Source of the DNA: Actinoplanes palleronii
GTDB lineage: Bacteria; Actinomycetota; Actinomycetes; Mycobacteriales; Micromonosporaceae
Assembly (NCBI RefSeq): GCF_016862315.1
Contig: NZ_BOMS01000158.1
Span: 1-59,610 of the forward strand
Length of the DNA stretch: 59,610 nucleotides
Direction: 5' to 3'
Positions 1 through 8,662 of this stretch are shown one piece after another. A program made the position numbers and the translations under genes. The first letter of the stretch is position 1, and each line of letters begins with the position of its first letter. The notes under the pieces are model-generated. The model ran no database searches and was not told the DNA's origin. It saw nothing but the letters and a program-made list of their open reading frames with translations.

Positions 1-1446
1 GCTGCCGGCCGGGGCGGGGCTGGTCGGGACGGGTGGGCGGCGGCGGGGCCGGATCACCTGGACGGCGGTGTCGAAGGCCAGGAAGGCCAGCAGCGGGACG
101 CCGAGCAGCGGCAGGTACCAGCCGAGCGCGAACACGACCGGCAGCCCGGCGGCGATCACCGGCAGCGGCAGGTTGACCCAGTTGCCCCGGGCCGGCGGCG
201 CGCCGGCCAGGGCCTGACGCCCGACGCGGGTCGGGCGGCGCTGCCACCACATCCGGTAGCCCCAGATGATCACGGTGATCAGGCCGATCGCGAGCGCGGC
301 CAGCAGAATCTGGTTGACCGGGCCGAACAGCTCGCCCATGTGCGCGGCGACGCCCCATTTGGTGAGCTTGGCGGTCAGCGGCCAGTCGGCGAAGTCGACC
401 CGGTCCACGACCTGGCCGGTGGAGTCCATGGCGATGCTGTCCGCGGCGACCGGCCAGAGCGGGCGGTTCTGCGAGACGGTCCAGGCAGTGGCGGCGTCCC
501 CGGGGACGGCGATCGTCACCGGCCCGGTCAGGCCCTCCTTGCGGGCGGCGGCCAGGACGGTGTCGATCGCGGCCGGGTCGACCGGGGCCTCCCCACCGGG
601 CATGACCATCCCGCCGTGATGACCGCCGGTCGCGGCAGCCTCGCCGGTCACTGTCGTGCTGACGTACGGCGTACCGCCCCGCATCGCGTCCAGCGCCTCG
701 TGGAAGTTGCCGCCGGCGTAGCGCGACCAGGTGAGCCCGGTCGCGGACAGGATCAGCAGGCCGGCGGTGAGCCAGAGCCCGGTGGCCGCGTGCCAGCTCC
801 GGGTACGCCGGACACCCTTCTTCGCGCCCAGTTCCGGAGCGAGCAGGCGCTTGGCGGTGCGGTTGCCCCGCAGGCGCCGCCACCACAGCACCACGCCGCC
901 CAGGGTGATCACCCAGAGCCAGCTGGCGGCGAGCTCGGAGTAATGCCGGCCGGTGACACCCAGGTGCAGGTTGCGGTGCAGGTCGTCGAGCCAGGTCTTC
1001 AGCGGGGTGGACCCGAACCAGGTGGTCAGCTGCCCGGTCGTGGCGCCGGTGTACGGGTCGACGTACACCGTGTGCAGGTGCTCCTCGTCGAGCTCCGGCG
1101 AGCTGAAGTCGATCTGGGTGGTGGCGTCGCCCTCCCCCGGTCGTACGCCGGTGAGCGTCCCGCCGGGGTGCACGGCCCGGGCCGCGGTGATCTGCTCGGC
1201 CAGCGGCCGGGTCTGGCCGCCGGTCGCGGCCACCGTGAGCTCGTCGCCGTAGACGATCGAGTCCAGCTGCGGGGTGATCGTGTACGCCAGCCCGGTCAGC
1301 GCCGCGACCAGCAGGAACGGCGCGATCAGCACACCGGCGTAGAAGTGCAGGCGCAGCAGCAGGGCGCCGAGCGCGGACGGTTGTCGCGGGGCTCGGGCCG
1401 GGGTCTCGACCTGTTCGGGTGCGCTGAGCTCGGGTGTCACGGCCAT
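1..1446 (-). CDS. PepSY-associated membrane protein (3' end outside window)
   Basis: The frame is open from the ATG at 1446 down to the window edge, giving 482 codons with no stop, so the C-terminus is missing. A short cytoplasmic start is followed by a membrane segment near residues 35-56 (LHFYAGVLIAPFLLVAALTG), a large external PepSY-type region, two adjacent membrane helices with WW-type boundaries, a second external region with a His/Met-rich patch (GGHHGGMVMPGG), and further helices. This is the layout of PepSY_TM proteins, often linked to iron or copper handling or to inhibition of external peptidases. The His/Met patch hints at metal contact, which is inference. No partner gene is visible, because the downstream side is cut off. 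Confidence 0.8.
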   Translation of the reverse strand, partial: MAVTPELSAPEQVETPARAPRQPSALGALLLRLHFYAGVLIAPFLLVAALTGLAYTITPQLDSIVYGDELTVAATGGQTRPLAEQITAARAVHPGGTLTGVRPGEGDATTQIDFSSPELDEEHLHTVYVDPYTGATTGQLTTWFGSTPLKTWLDDLHRNLHLGVTGRHYSELAASWLWVITLGGVVLWWRRLRGNRTAKRLLAPELGAKKGVRRTRSWHAATGLWLTAGLLILSATGLTWSRYAGGNFHEALDAMRGGTPYVSTTVTGEAAATGGHHGGMVMPGGEAPVDPAAIDTVLAAARKEGLTGPVTIAVPGDAATAWTVSQNRPLWPVAADSIAMDSTGQVVDRVDFADWPLTAKLTKWGVAAHMGELFGPVNQILLAALAIGLITVIIWGYRMWWQRRPTRVGRQALAGAPPARGNWVNLPLPVIAAGLPVVFALGWYLPLLGVPLLAFLAFDTAVQVIRPRRRPPVPTSPAPAGS

Positions 1447-1498
1447 CGGCTGTCCTCGTCGAGGTCGGCGGCGCGGGGGCGCCGGCATCCAGGGGGTT

Positions 1499-1532
1499 GC
1501 AGTCGACGCCGTTCCGCTCGGGCGTCGACTGC
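1499..1532. terminator. 12-bp perfect hairpin upstream of the PepSY gene
   Basis: The arms GCAGTCGACGCC (1499-1510) and GGCGTCGACTGC (1521-1532) are perfect inverted repeats around a 10-nt loop. It lies 50 bp upstream of the PepSY start on the other strand. It has no T-tract, so it could be an operator or a leader structure rather than a terminator. Confidence 0.35.
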
Positions 1533-1634
1533 GTAGTCGCCGCAGACGCCCCGCTGGTTCCCAGCTTTTTCTCAGAACTTTCCCGCCCCGTCAGCCGGCG
1601 AGACAAATCGGTCAGGCGCACGATCCCGGCCGGT

Positions 1635-1789
1635 GCTGGCGGCTGTCTCGACAGCCGGGAGGCAACCGCCAGCGCCAGCCGAGGCCGGGAGGCGCGCTGC
1701 GGCCTTGCGGCGGGCGGTATCGCGCGAGACCGGCCCGGGACTCGGCTTGTCGCCTGCGGCGGGGCGCTCGGTATCCGTACCGAATAAGG
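1635..1789 (+). repeat. Degenerate type 1 hairpin followed by type 2 arm (copy A)
   Basis: A hairpin with arms at 1636-1650 and 1658-1672 (12 of 15 positions pair) is followed by an arm whose core, from about 1716, contains GGGACTCGGCTTGT, GCCTGCGG, GCGCTCGG and ends TATCCGTACCGAATAAGG. The same hairpin-then-arm order recurs at 18649-18811. The arm ends 10 bp before the TetR start codon, so its AAGG may serve as that gene's ribosome binding site. The rest of the 1447-1798 gap shows no gene. Confidence 0.7.
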
Positions 1790-1798
1790 TTTTGGGTC

Positions 1799-2380
1799 AT
1801 GGAATCCGCACCCTCCTATCGGGACGCCAACCGCGCACGGCTCCGCGACAGCCTGGTCGACGCGGCCCGGGAGCTGACCGTGAGACACGGCTGGGGCCGG
1901 GTGCGGATGGCGGACGTGGCCAAGGCCGCCGGGGTCAGCCGGCAGACGGTCTACAACGAGTTCGACGGGCGGGACGGGCTCGCCCAGGCGCTCGCCGCGC
2001 GGGAGATCGAGCGGTTCACCGTCGCGGTGCGTGAGCGGCTACGGGAGCACGGCGCCGACGTCCGGGCCGCCGCACACGCCGCCATCCTGCACACGCTGAC
2101 CGAAGCCGATCAGAACCCACTGGTGCGGTCGATCCTGGCCGGCGCGCCCGACGAGCTGCTGCCGTTCCTCACCACCCGGTCGGACCTGCTGCTGTCGGCG
2201 GCCGGCGCGGTGATCGACGAGTGGGCCGCGGCCAGCCTGCCGGACGCCGACCCCGGGGTGGTCGCGCTGGCCGGAGAGTCGATCGTGCGGCTCACCGTGA
2301 GCCACGTGGTGCGGCCGAGCGCGGACACGGCGACGGCGGCGAGCGCCCTGGCCGAGGTGTTTGTTCGACTTCTGCGCTAG
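1799..2380 (+). CDS. TetR-family transcriptional regulator
   Basis: The protein has 193 residues. The N-terminal helix-turn-helix (residues about 27-60: RMADVAKAAGVSRQTVYNEF) is a classic TetR DNA-binding domain; the variable C-terminal half binds a ligand. The gene lies 50 bp upstream of alkB on the same strand. An inverted repeat GTGTC-N9-GACAC sits between them over a likely -35 hexamer, so this protein probably controls alkB in response to alkanes or fatty acyl compounds. That role is inferred from position only. The ATG follows AAGG, which is provided by the end of a dispersed repeat. Confidence 0.88.
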   Translation: MESAPSYRDANRARLRDSLVDAARELTVRHGWGRVRMADVAKAAGVSRQTVYNEFDGRDGLAQALAAREIERFTVAVRERLREHGADVRAAAHAAILHTLTEADQNPLVRSILAGAPDELLPFLTTRSDLLLSAAGAVIDEWAAASLPDADPGVVALAGESIVRLTVSHVVRPSADTATAASALAEVFVRLLR

Positions 2381-2382
2381 CT

Positions 2383-2401
2383 GTGTCCATACACTTGACA
2401 C
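2383..2401 (+). promoter_or_regulatory. Candidate TetR operator over alkB -35
   Basis: GTGTC (2383-2387) and GACAC (2397-2401) form an inverted repeat. TTGACA (2395-2400) inside it is a perfect -35 hexamer, with AAGCAT 17 bp downstream as a poor -10. Repressor binding here would block alkB transcription. Confidence 0.4.
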
Positions 2402-2430
2402 CAACGGCTCGAATGTAAAGCATCGATGGC

Positions 2431-3570
2431 ATGGCTGTCGCCGCACTCCCCTGGCGTGACCGGAAACGCCCCCTCTGGCCGCTGGCCCTGGTGGTGCCCG
2501 GCCTTCCGTTCGCCGCACTGCTGTTCGCCACCGCCACCTCCTCGCCGTGGTTCTGGTGGCTGACCCCGGTGGTCATCCTCGGTGTCATCCCGCTCGTCGA
2601 CCTGCTCGTCGGCGACGACCGGGCGAACCCGCCGGACGAGGCGGTGCCCGCGCTGCAGGCGTCGCCCTACTACCGGTGGATCACCTATCTGTTCCTGCCC
2701 GCGCAGTACGCCGCACTGGTCGTCACCTGCGCCGCCTGGGTGCGCGGTCCGGGAGTGATCGGCGGGCTCGGGCTGGTGCTGACCGCCGGGCTGGTCAACG
2801 GGATCGCCATCAACACCGCGCACGAGCTGGGCCACAAGCGCGAGACGGTGGAGCGCTGGCTCTCCAAGATCGCCCTGGCCCCGACCGGGTACGGGCACTT
2901 CTTCGTCGAGCACAACCGCGGCCACCACGTCCGGGTCGCCACCCCGGAGGACCCGGCCAGTTCCCGGCTCGGCGAGTCGTTCTGGCGGTTCTGGCCGCGC
3001 ACGGTGCTCGGCAGCCTGCGGTCGGCCTGGCGCCTGGAGACCGGCCGGCACCGGCTCCGCGGGCGCAGCCCCTGGCACCCGCGCAACGACATCCTGAACG
3101 CCTGGGTGATGACCGTGGCCGTTCTCGGTCTGCTGATCGGGGTGTTCGGGGTGCGCGCGCTGCCGTTCCTGCTGTTACAGGCGGTGGTCGGCTTCACGAC
3201 GCTGGAGGCGGTCAACTACCTGGAGCACTACGGGCTGCTGCGGCAGCGCACCGCCACCGGCCGGTACGAGGGCGTCGACCCGCGGCACAGCTGGAACAGC
3301 GACCGGCTGACCACCAACGTGTTCCTGTTCCAGCTGCAACGGCACAGCGACCACCACGCCAACCCGCTGCGCCGCTACCAGACCCTGCGCACGTTCGACG
3401 CGTCACCGCAGTTGCCCGCCGGGTACGCCACCATGCTGCTGGTCGCGCTGATCCCGCCGCTCTGGCGCCGGATCATGGACCCGCGACTGCTGGCCCACTA
3501 CGGCGGCGACGCCGGCCTCACGAACCGGGCGCCGGGTCTTCCCGCAGGTGATCCAGGCCGATCACGGTGA
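2431..3570 (+). CDS. alkB: Alkane 1-monooxygenase (AlkB family)
   Basis: The protein has 379 residues with about six membrane helices. The diiron histidine clusters are all visible: HELGHK at 131-136, EHNRGHH at 160-166, LEHYG near 264-268 and QRHSDHH at 303-309. The enzyme hydroxylates the terminal carbon of medium-chain alkanes at the membrane, using electrons from rubredoxin. No rubredoxin gene is adjacent, so electrons must come from elsewhere. The C-terminus overlaps the convergent STAS gene by 53 bp; the last ~17 residues may be a recently extended tail. Related desaturase-like hydroxylases share the histidines, but the NTAHELGHK context favours AlkB. Confidence 0.9.
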   Translation: MAVAALPWRDRKRPLWPLALVVPGLPFAALLFATATSSPWFWWLTPVVILGVIPLVDLLVGDDRANPPDEAVPALQASPYYRWITYLFLPAQYAALVVTCAAWVRGPGVIGGLGLVLTAGLVNGIAINTAHELGHKRETVERWLSKIALAPTGYGHFFVEHNRGHHVRVATPEDPASSRLGESFWRFWPRTVLGSLRSAWRLETGRHRLRGRSPWHPRNDILNAWVMTVAVLGLLIGVFGVRALPFLLLQAVVGFTTLEAVNYLEHYGLLRQRTATGRYEGVDPRHSWNSDRLTTNVFLFQLQRHSDHHANPLRRYQTLRTFDASPQLPAGYATMLLVALIPPLWRRIMDPRLLAHYGGDAGLTNRAPGLPAGDPGRSR

Positions 3571-3871
3571 GCACCTTGGCGACGACGCCGGTCGCCCCGG
3601 TCAGCCGCAGGCTCAGGCCGGCCGTCTCCGCGGACAGGTAGCCCTGGATCAGCGCGCTGATCGCCTCCGAGTCGACGAACCGGACCTGGCCGAGGTCGAC
3701 CAGGACCCGGCCACCGGGGGCGCCCGCGTCGACCGCGGCGAGCAGCGCGTCCCGCAACTCGTCGCGGGCGCCGATGTCGAAGGACCCGGCCAGCGTCACG
3801 CGCACGGTCGCCACCCCGCCGGCGTCGGCCGCGGCCGGGCCGGTGGCGATGGTGTAGTAGTCGTCGGTCAC
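3518..3871 (-). CDS. STAS-domain anti-sigma factor antagonist
   Basis: The 117-residue single STAS domain contains the FVDSEAI segment near residues 66-72, where the serine is the expected phosphorylation site in RsbV/SpoIIAA proteins. Unphosphorylated, it would bind the anti-sigma kinase and free the sigma factor. It lies 8 bp downstream of an HATPase anti-sigma gene on the same strand, and a SigB-type sigma gene is just upstream, so the three form a partner-switching module. Its 3' end overlaps the convergent alkB gene. Confidence 0.88.
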   Translation of the reverse strand: MTDDYYTIATGPAAADAGGVATVRVTLAGSFDIGARDELRDALLAAVDAGAPGGRVLVDLGQVRFVDSEAISALIQGYLSAETAGLSLRLTGATGVVAKVLTVIGLDHLREDPAPGS

Positions 3872-3879
3872 GTGATCGC

Positions 3880-4398
3880 CTACCAGGGGCCGGCCGCGCT
3901 GCCCACCCGGGACTCGCCCTGGGTCGGGAAGATCGCCCAGATGTGCTTGGTGTCCTCGGTGGCGTACCAGCCGACGTCGAGCGAGAAGGCCTGGGCGAGG
4001 TGCAGGCCGTGACCACCGGCGTGCAGCGGGCGGGTGTCGGCCAGCTCCGGGATCGTGGTCAGGTCGTGGTCGGCGACGTCCAGGATCAGGTGATCGTCGC
4101 TGCGCAGCAGACGGATCTCGGTGGGCGGCAGGCCGTGCCGGATCGCGTTGGTGGCCAGCTCGGTGGCGACCAGCACGATCCCGTCCAGCACGTCACCGTG
4201 GTCGTCGTCCGGGAGCATCGGGTGGCCGCTCAGCTCCTGCTGCAGGGCGGCCCGCAGTTGCTGGAGCTCGGCGGTGCTGGTCAGGGTCCACACACGTAGC
4301 TGCGCGGCGTGCGGCGGTGGCGGTGAGGTGCGGATCGGCTCCATCGCACGCCTGTGCCCCCGATCGGCTCCGACTATGCCGTGATCCGGATTTTCCAT
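3880..4398 (-). CDS. Anti-sigma factor serine kinase (RsbW-like HATPase)
   Basis: This is a GHKL ATPase of up to 172 residues. The N-box is ELATNAIRHG, the G1 box is DVADHD and the glycine-rich lid is HAGGHGL. These match RsbW/SpoIIAB-type kinases that hold a sigma factor and phosphorylate a STAS antagonist. The STAS gene follows after 8 bp; the sigma gene is about 190 bp upstream. The start is uncertain: an internal ATG at 4344 (MEPIRTSP) would give a form 18 residues shorter. The gap 4399-4592 upstream shows no gene. Confidence 0.85.
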   Translation of the reverse strand: MENPDHGIVGADRGHRRAMEPIRTSPPPPHAAQLRVWTLTSTAELQQLRAALQQELSGHPMLPDDDHGDVLDGIVLVATELATNAIRHGLPPTEIRLLRSDDHLILDVADHDLTTIPELADTRPLHAGGHGLHLAQAFSLDVGWYATEDTKHIWAIFPTQGESRVGSAAGPW

Positions 4399-4592
4399 CG
4401 CCCCCGTGTACCTCTGCAGAAGATTCAGCGCGGAAACCTGAAGTACGGCACGTCAGCGCCGACTGTGAGGTCATGTCCCGATTCGTGACCGCAGCGTTCC
4501 CCAGGATCGACACGGCCGAACCACTCGTCGCGGTCGTGATGGCGCCGAGACCGGTCTCCTACCCCGAGGAGACCGGACCCGGCGACGGACGA

Positions 4593-5387
4593 TCAGACCA
4601 GCGCGCCGTCGAGGCCACGGCGCAGCTTGGTGAGGGCCTTGGTCAGGAGCCGGGACACGTGCATCTGTGAGATGCCGATCTGGTCGGCGATCTGCGACTG
4701 GGTCAGGTTGCCGTAGAAGCGCAGCGTGATGATCTTCTGCTCGCGCTCGTCCAGGGCGGACATCGCCGGGCCGAGCGCGACGCGCAGCTCGGCCTCCTCG
4801 AACGCGGAGTCCTCGCCGCCCAGGGTCTCACCCAGCTCGGAGCCACCCTCGGTGACCGGGGTGGACAGGCTCGTCGAGTTGTAGGCGCGGGCGCCCTCGA
4901 GGCCCTCAATCACCTCGTCCTCGCTGATCTCCAGGTGCCGGGCGATGTCGGCCACCGTGGGCGAGCGGCCCAGGTCGTTGGTGAGCGTGTTGTTGGCCGC
5001 GGTGATCGCCAGGCGCAGCTCCTGCAGGCGGCGCGGCACGCGTACCGACCAGGTCTTGTCGCGGAAGTGCCGCTTGAGCTCGCCGACGATGGTCGGGATC
5101 GCGAAGCCGGCGAAGTCGACACCGCGGTCCGGCTCGAACCGGTCGACCGCCTTGATCAGGCCGACCACGGCGACCTGGTAGAGGTCGTCGCGGGGCTCGC
5201 CGCGGTTGGCGTAGCGGCTGGACAGGTGCCGGGCGAGCGGCAGCCAGGCCTCGATCGCGCGGTCCCGCATGGCGGGCCGGGAGGGATGGCCGGCCGGCAC
5301 GGCTGCCATCGCGTTGATCAGGTCGCCGGCCTGGTCCGTGCTCGCCGACGCGTCGGTCTCGACTGCGGCTTCAGCGATGACAGTCAT
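4593..5387 (-). CDS. SigB/SigF/SigG-family RNA polymerase sigma factor
   Basis: The protein has 264 residues. Region 2 is clear (DDLYQVAVVGLIKAVDRFEP, then FAIPTIVGELKRHFRDKTW), region 3 includes PTVADIARHLEIS, and region 4 carries the helix-turn-helix SQIADQIGISQMHVSRLL. This is the stress-response type that lacks region 1.1 and is controlled by partner switching. The anti-sigma and antagonist genes lie downstream on the same strand. A GGTTT-N17-GGGAAA sequence about 60 bp upstream could be an autoregulated promoter. Candidate target promoters of the same class are found before the YtxH-like gene, the small repeat protein and dps. Confidence 0.92.
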   Translation of the reverse strand: MTVIAEAAVETDASASTDQAGDLINAMAAVPAGHPSRPAMRDRAIEAWLPLARHLSSRYANRGEPRDDLYQVAVVGLIKAVDRFEPDRGVDFAGFAIPTIVGELKRHFRDKTWSVRVPRRLQELRLAITAANNTLTNDLGRSPTVADIARHLEISEDEVIEGLEGARAYNSTSLSTPVTEGGSELGETLGGEDSAFEEAELRVALGPAMSALDEREQKIITLRFYGNLTQSQIADQIGISQMHVSRLLTKALTKLRRGLDGALV

Positions 5388-5439
5388 GCTGGTTGCTCCT
5401 CGGTTCGACCACTACGGGAGGGTGTCGGTGGCGCACGTA

Positions 5440-5467
5440 TTTCCCGAAGATCCGAACGTCTGAAACC
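5440..5467 (-). promoter_or_regulatory. Possible SigB-type autoregulatory promoter
   Basis: Read on the minus strand, GGTTT (complement of 5463-5467) is followed after 17 bp by GGGAAA (complement of 5440-5445). The hexamers fit a general-stress sigma promoter; the spacer is at the long end of the known range. Confidence 0.3.
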
Positions 5468-5515
5468 ACCCGAACGGTCAGCTATATCAAACCGTTAGGT
5501 TGATGCATAAGTGGT

Positions 5516-7141
5516 TCATGATGCTTTTTGCATGAGCATTTCGAGGGGGCCGTCGGAGGTCCGGTTCCGGCCGCCCTCCTTGGCCGCGTAGAGGTGGACG
5601 TCCACCTGGCGCAGCAGCGCCTCCTGGGTCCGGAACCCCTCGGCCGAGGTCGCGACGCCGATGCTGGCGGTCACCGGCACGTCCCCGGTCGTCGGCCGCC
5701 ACCCGTAGCCCTGGATCGCCACCCGCAGCCGCTCCGCCCAGAGGTACGCCTGCGCGGCGTCCATCCCCGGCAGGACCAGCAGGAACTCCTCACCGCCGAG
5801 CCGGGCCGCGAACGCGCCCGGCGCGCCGGCGGCCGCGGTGGTCAGCAGCTCGGCGACCACCCGCAGGACCCGGTCGCCGACCTCGTGCGAGCAGGTGTCG
5901 TTGATCCGCTTGAAGTGGTCGAGGTCGACGACGGCCACCGACAGCGGCACCCGGTCCTCCTCGGCCTGGCCGAGCAGGACCGGCAGCTCCACGTCGACGA
6001 ACCGGCGGTTGAACAGGCTGGTCAGCGGGTCCCGCAGGGAGAGCTCCTGCGCGCGGGCGCCGGCCCGGCGGGCCTCGTCGGCCTCGTACATCGCGTGCAG
6101 GGTCTTGGCCCGGGCGTCGCGCTCGCTGGAGATCAGCGCCATCGCGGCGGCATGGAAGGCCTTGTACTCCTCCAGCGCTTCGGCGTACCGGCCCGCGGCG
6201 GCCCAGATCTCGGCCTGCTCGCGCCGTACGTCGACGGCGACGCCGGAGAGCCGGCGGTGCTCGCAGAGCAGCCGGCAGCGGTCGATGGCGTCCTGCGCCT
6301 TGTCCAGCTCGCCGGCCCGGCGGTGCACCCCGGAGAGGGTGACCAGGCACTGCGCCCGGGAGCCGACCTCCTCGTACGCGATCGCGTACTCGTCGTCGAG
6401 GGCCGGCAGCAGGGTCTGCACCGACTCCAGGAAGCGCCCCGCGCCGAGCTGGACGTTCGCCACCGTGTCGAGCGTGTTGTAGTCGAGCGTGACGTCGTGC
6501 TCGGCGGCGAGCTGCAGGATCCGGGCCACGGCCCGCTCGGCCAGCTCGCTCTCGCCGGCCTGGTGCTCGGTGAACGCCAGGTTGTTGAAGACCCGGAGCC
6601 GGACCCGGACGTCGCGCAGGGGAATCGACAGCCGCTCGGCCTCGGCGTAGCGCAGCCGGGCACCGGTGATGTCGTCGACGTCCGCGAGGGCGTCGGCCAG
6701 GGCCATCACGCTGCGCCAGCGCAGGAACGCCGAGGCGCCGTCGCCCATCTCGGCGACCGCCTTCATGGCGTCGAGCGCGTGCTCCAGCGCCGTGGGGTAG
6801 TCACCGAGCTGACCGAAGTACGGCGACAGCCGCAGGTGGCTGAGCACCAGCAGACGCGGGTGGCCGTTCTCGATCGCCCACGCGTTGACCTGGCGGCAGA
6901 TCTGCCCGCTGGTGATCACATCGCCGCGGCGGCCGATGATGTCGGCCTCGACCAGTTGCGCCCGCATCGACATGTCGGTACGCCCGAGCTCCCGCGCGGC
7001 CGCCTCCGCCTCGACCGCCCGGGTGAACCATTCGTCCAGGTCCATGCCGTACCGGGGACGGTCCTCCAGGAAGGTGAGCTCGATGTCGAGCGCGACGTCG
7101 GGTGTCTCCACGTTCAGGGTCATCGGCCGGGCCGGGGCCAT
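5516..7141 (-). CDS. TPR-like diguanylate cyclase (GGDEF)
   Basis: The protein is about 541 residues from the chosen ATG. Roughly the first 370 residues are Ala-rich helical repeats resembling TPRs (for example LAFTEHQAGESELAERAV), with no membrane segment. The C-terminal GGDEF domain begins at LRDPLTSLFNRRF and has the intact active-site motif RLGGEEF, so it should make c-di-GMP from two GTP. No RxxD inhibitory site is visible just upstream of GGEEF. The start is uncertain: 7219 would overlap the divergent gene, and 7123 (MTLNVET) is also possible. The repeat region probably binds a protein partner. Confidence 0.88.
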   Translation of the reverse strand: MAPARPMTLNVETPDVALDIELTFLEDRPRYGMDLDEWFTRAVEAEAAARELGRTDMSMRAQLVEADIIGRRGDVITSGQICRQVNAWAIENGHPRLLVLSHLRLSPYFGQLGDYPTALEHALDAMKAVAEMGDGASAFLRWRSVMALADALADVDDITGARLRYAEAERLSIPLRDVRVRLRVFNNLAFTEHQAGESELAERAVARILQLAAEHDVTLDYNTLDTVANVQLGAGRFLESVQTLLPALDDEYAIAYEEVGSRAQCLVTLSGVHRRAGELDKAQDAIDRCRLLCEHRRLSGVAVDVRREQAEIWAAAGRYAEALEEYKAFHAAAMALISSERDARAKTLHAMYEADEARRAGARAQELSLRDPLTSLFNRRFVDVELPVLLGQAEEDRVPLSVAVVDLDHFKRINDTCSHEVGDRVLRVVAELLTTAAAGAPGAFAARLGGEEFLLVLPGMDAAQAYLWAERLRVAIQGYGWRPTTGDVPVTASIGVATSAEGFRTQEALLRQVDVHLYAAKEGGRNRTSDGPLEMLMQKAS

Positions 7142-7193
7142 CCTGAGATGTCGGGCGGCGTGACTGTCGTACCCGTGCTCTACGGTCCTGCGG

Positions 7194-7985
7194 GTGACGA
7201 ATCGAGAATCGCAGATCATCGATCAGTTCCGGGCCGAGGCGCTGCGGCGCGACATCCCCGCCGCCGACGTGGAGCGCTGGCTCGGGCTCGCCCGCCCGTG
7301 TGCGGTGCTGACCAGGGACGGTGACGGGCCGGTGGCCGGCGCGATCCGCGGGCCGGTGCTGCTGCCCGCCGGCGCCGAGGACCCGATGTTCCCGCTCATC
7401 GCCGGCATCGACCTGGCCGCGCTGCCGGCCGGCGCGACGGATCTGCCGCTGCCGGCCGACGGCTCGCTGCTGCTGTTCGGCTGGCCGGAGGAGGACGGCT
7501 GGGGCCGGATGGTCTACGTGCCGGCCGGCGCCGACGTCCGGGAACGCCCGGAGTTCCCGGAGGGCCTCACCCCGGAGGATCCGGAGTACGCCGAGGTCTA
7601 CGCCCTGCTGGCGCCCGGTGACCTGCACCTGAGCGTCGACGTCTCACTGCCCTACGTCGGCACGGTCCCCGGCCACGACCGGTCCGAGGAGCTGACCGCG
7701 GTGTGGCGCGAGGTCTTCGCCGACCGGGGACTGTGGCAGCCGCTGCTGCTCGGCGGGTACGGCACCGACGACAACGGCGTCGACCCGGTCCGGGCGGCCG
7801 GCCGGCCCGAGGACGGGGACTGGGACTTCGACGAGACCGAGGCGAACGTCGAGGACTGGGTGCTGGTCGCCGAGTTCCACGGCGCCCGGCCGGGCGGCGC
7901 GACGATCTTCTGGCTGATCCGGCGCAAGGACCTGGCCGCCCGGCACTTCGACCAGGCCCGGATCCTCGTCGACTGGAACCCCTAA
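7194..7985 (+). CDS. DUF1963 (YwqG-like) protein
   Basis: The 263-residue soluble protein starts at a GTG. Features typical of DUF1963 are PLIAGIDLAALP, the LLLFGWPEEDGWGRMVYVPAG stretch, a HLSVDVSLPYVG segment and a WVLVAEF near the end. No enzymatic function is established for the family. It is transcribed divergently from the GGDEF gene, and its stop overlaps the convergent reductase gene by 4 bp. Confidence 0.82.
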   Translation: MTNRESQIIDQFRAEALRRDIPAADVERWLGLARPCAVLTRDGDGPVAGAIRGPVLLPAGAEDPMFPLIAGIDLAALPAGATDLPLPADGSLLLFGWPEEDGWGRMVYVPAGADVRERPEFPEGLTPEDPEYAEVYALLAPGDLHLSVDVSLPYVGTVPGHDRSEELTAVWREVFADRGLWQPLLLGGYGTDDNGVDPVRAAGRPEDGDWDFDETEANVEDWVLVAEFHGARPGGATIFWLIRRKDLAARHFDQARILVDWNP

Positions 7986-8659
7986 GCCGCGGAGCGGGCC
8001 GCATGGACCACGCGGCCCCGGTCCGACTCCGGGAACGCGGCCAGCAGGGCACGGACCTGCTCGGCGTCGGTGTTCGCGCCGAAGAGCCCGGCGCCCGGTT
8101 CCATCCGTACGCCCTCGGCCAGCGCCCCGGCACGAACCGGGTCGAAGCCGAGCGCGTCGACCAGCGCCGCCGTCGCGGTGACGCTGGTGGCGTCGTCACC
8201 GGCGATGGCGATCGCCTTGCGCCCGGGCGCGCCGGCCGGCCGGGCCTCCTGCTCCACGTCGTGGTACCCCATGTGGTTGAAGCCCTTCACCACGTGCGAC
8301 CCGGCCAGGAACGCCTGCACGATCTCGCTGGACGAGGTGTGCGGGTCGGTGAGGTCGGCGCGGATGCCGTCCACCTCCCACCAGTAGTTCATCGCGTCGA
8401 TCACCAGCTTGCCGTCCAGCGCGCCGGCCGGGAGGGTGCGGTACTTGCCGAGCGGCAGCGCCAGCACCACCACGTCGGCACGCGCGGCCGCCTCGGCCGC
8501 GGTCACCGCGACCGCGCCCGGGGTGAGCACCTCCACGATCAGGGCGATCTTCTTCGGGTCACCGGAACCCGCCACGAGTACGTCGTAACCGGCCGCGACG
8601 GCCAGCCGCGCGAGCACGGTGCCGAGTTTGCCGGCGCCGAGGATGCCGAGGGTGGTCAT
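7982..8659 (-). CDS. NADPH-dependent F420 reductase-like oxidoreductase
   Basis: The 225-residue protein starts with a Rossmann motif, LGILGAGKLGTVLARLA, then a VLALPLGKY segment and the conserved VIDAMNYWW and VVKGFNHMGY stretches of the F420H2:NADP oxidoreductase (NPR) family. It would pass hydride between NADPH and F420 or a related cofactor. It begins 3 bp after the stop of a luciferase-like oxidoreductase, so the two are cotranscribed and may form a redox pair. Actual F420 use cannot be proven from sequence. Confidence 0.82.
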   Translation of the reverse strand: MTTLGILGAGKLGTVLARLAVAAGYDVLVAGSGDPKKIALIVEVLTPGAVAVTAAEAAARADVVVLALPLGKYRTLPAGALDGKLVIDAMNYWWEVDGIRADLTDPHTSSSEIVQAFLAGSHVVKGFNHMGYHDVEQEARPAGAPGRKAIAIAGDDATSVTATAALVDALGFDPVRAGALAEGVRMEPGAGLFGANTDAEQVRALLAAFPESDRGRVVHAARSAA

Positions 8660-8662
8660 GGG

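Noticed and set aside
4399..4592. SigB-type promoter for the anti-sigma gene
   Set aside because: A GTTT is present on the minus strand but the nearest GGTAC-like hexamer is about 21 bp away, outside the accepted spacing.
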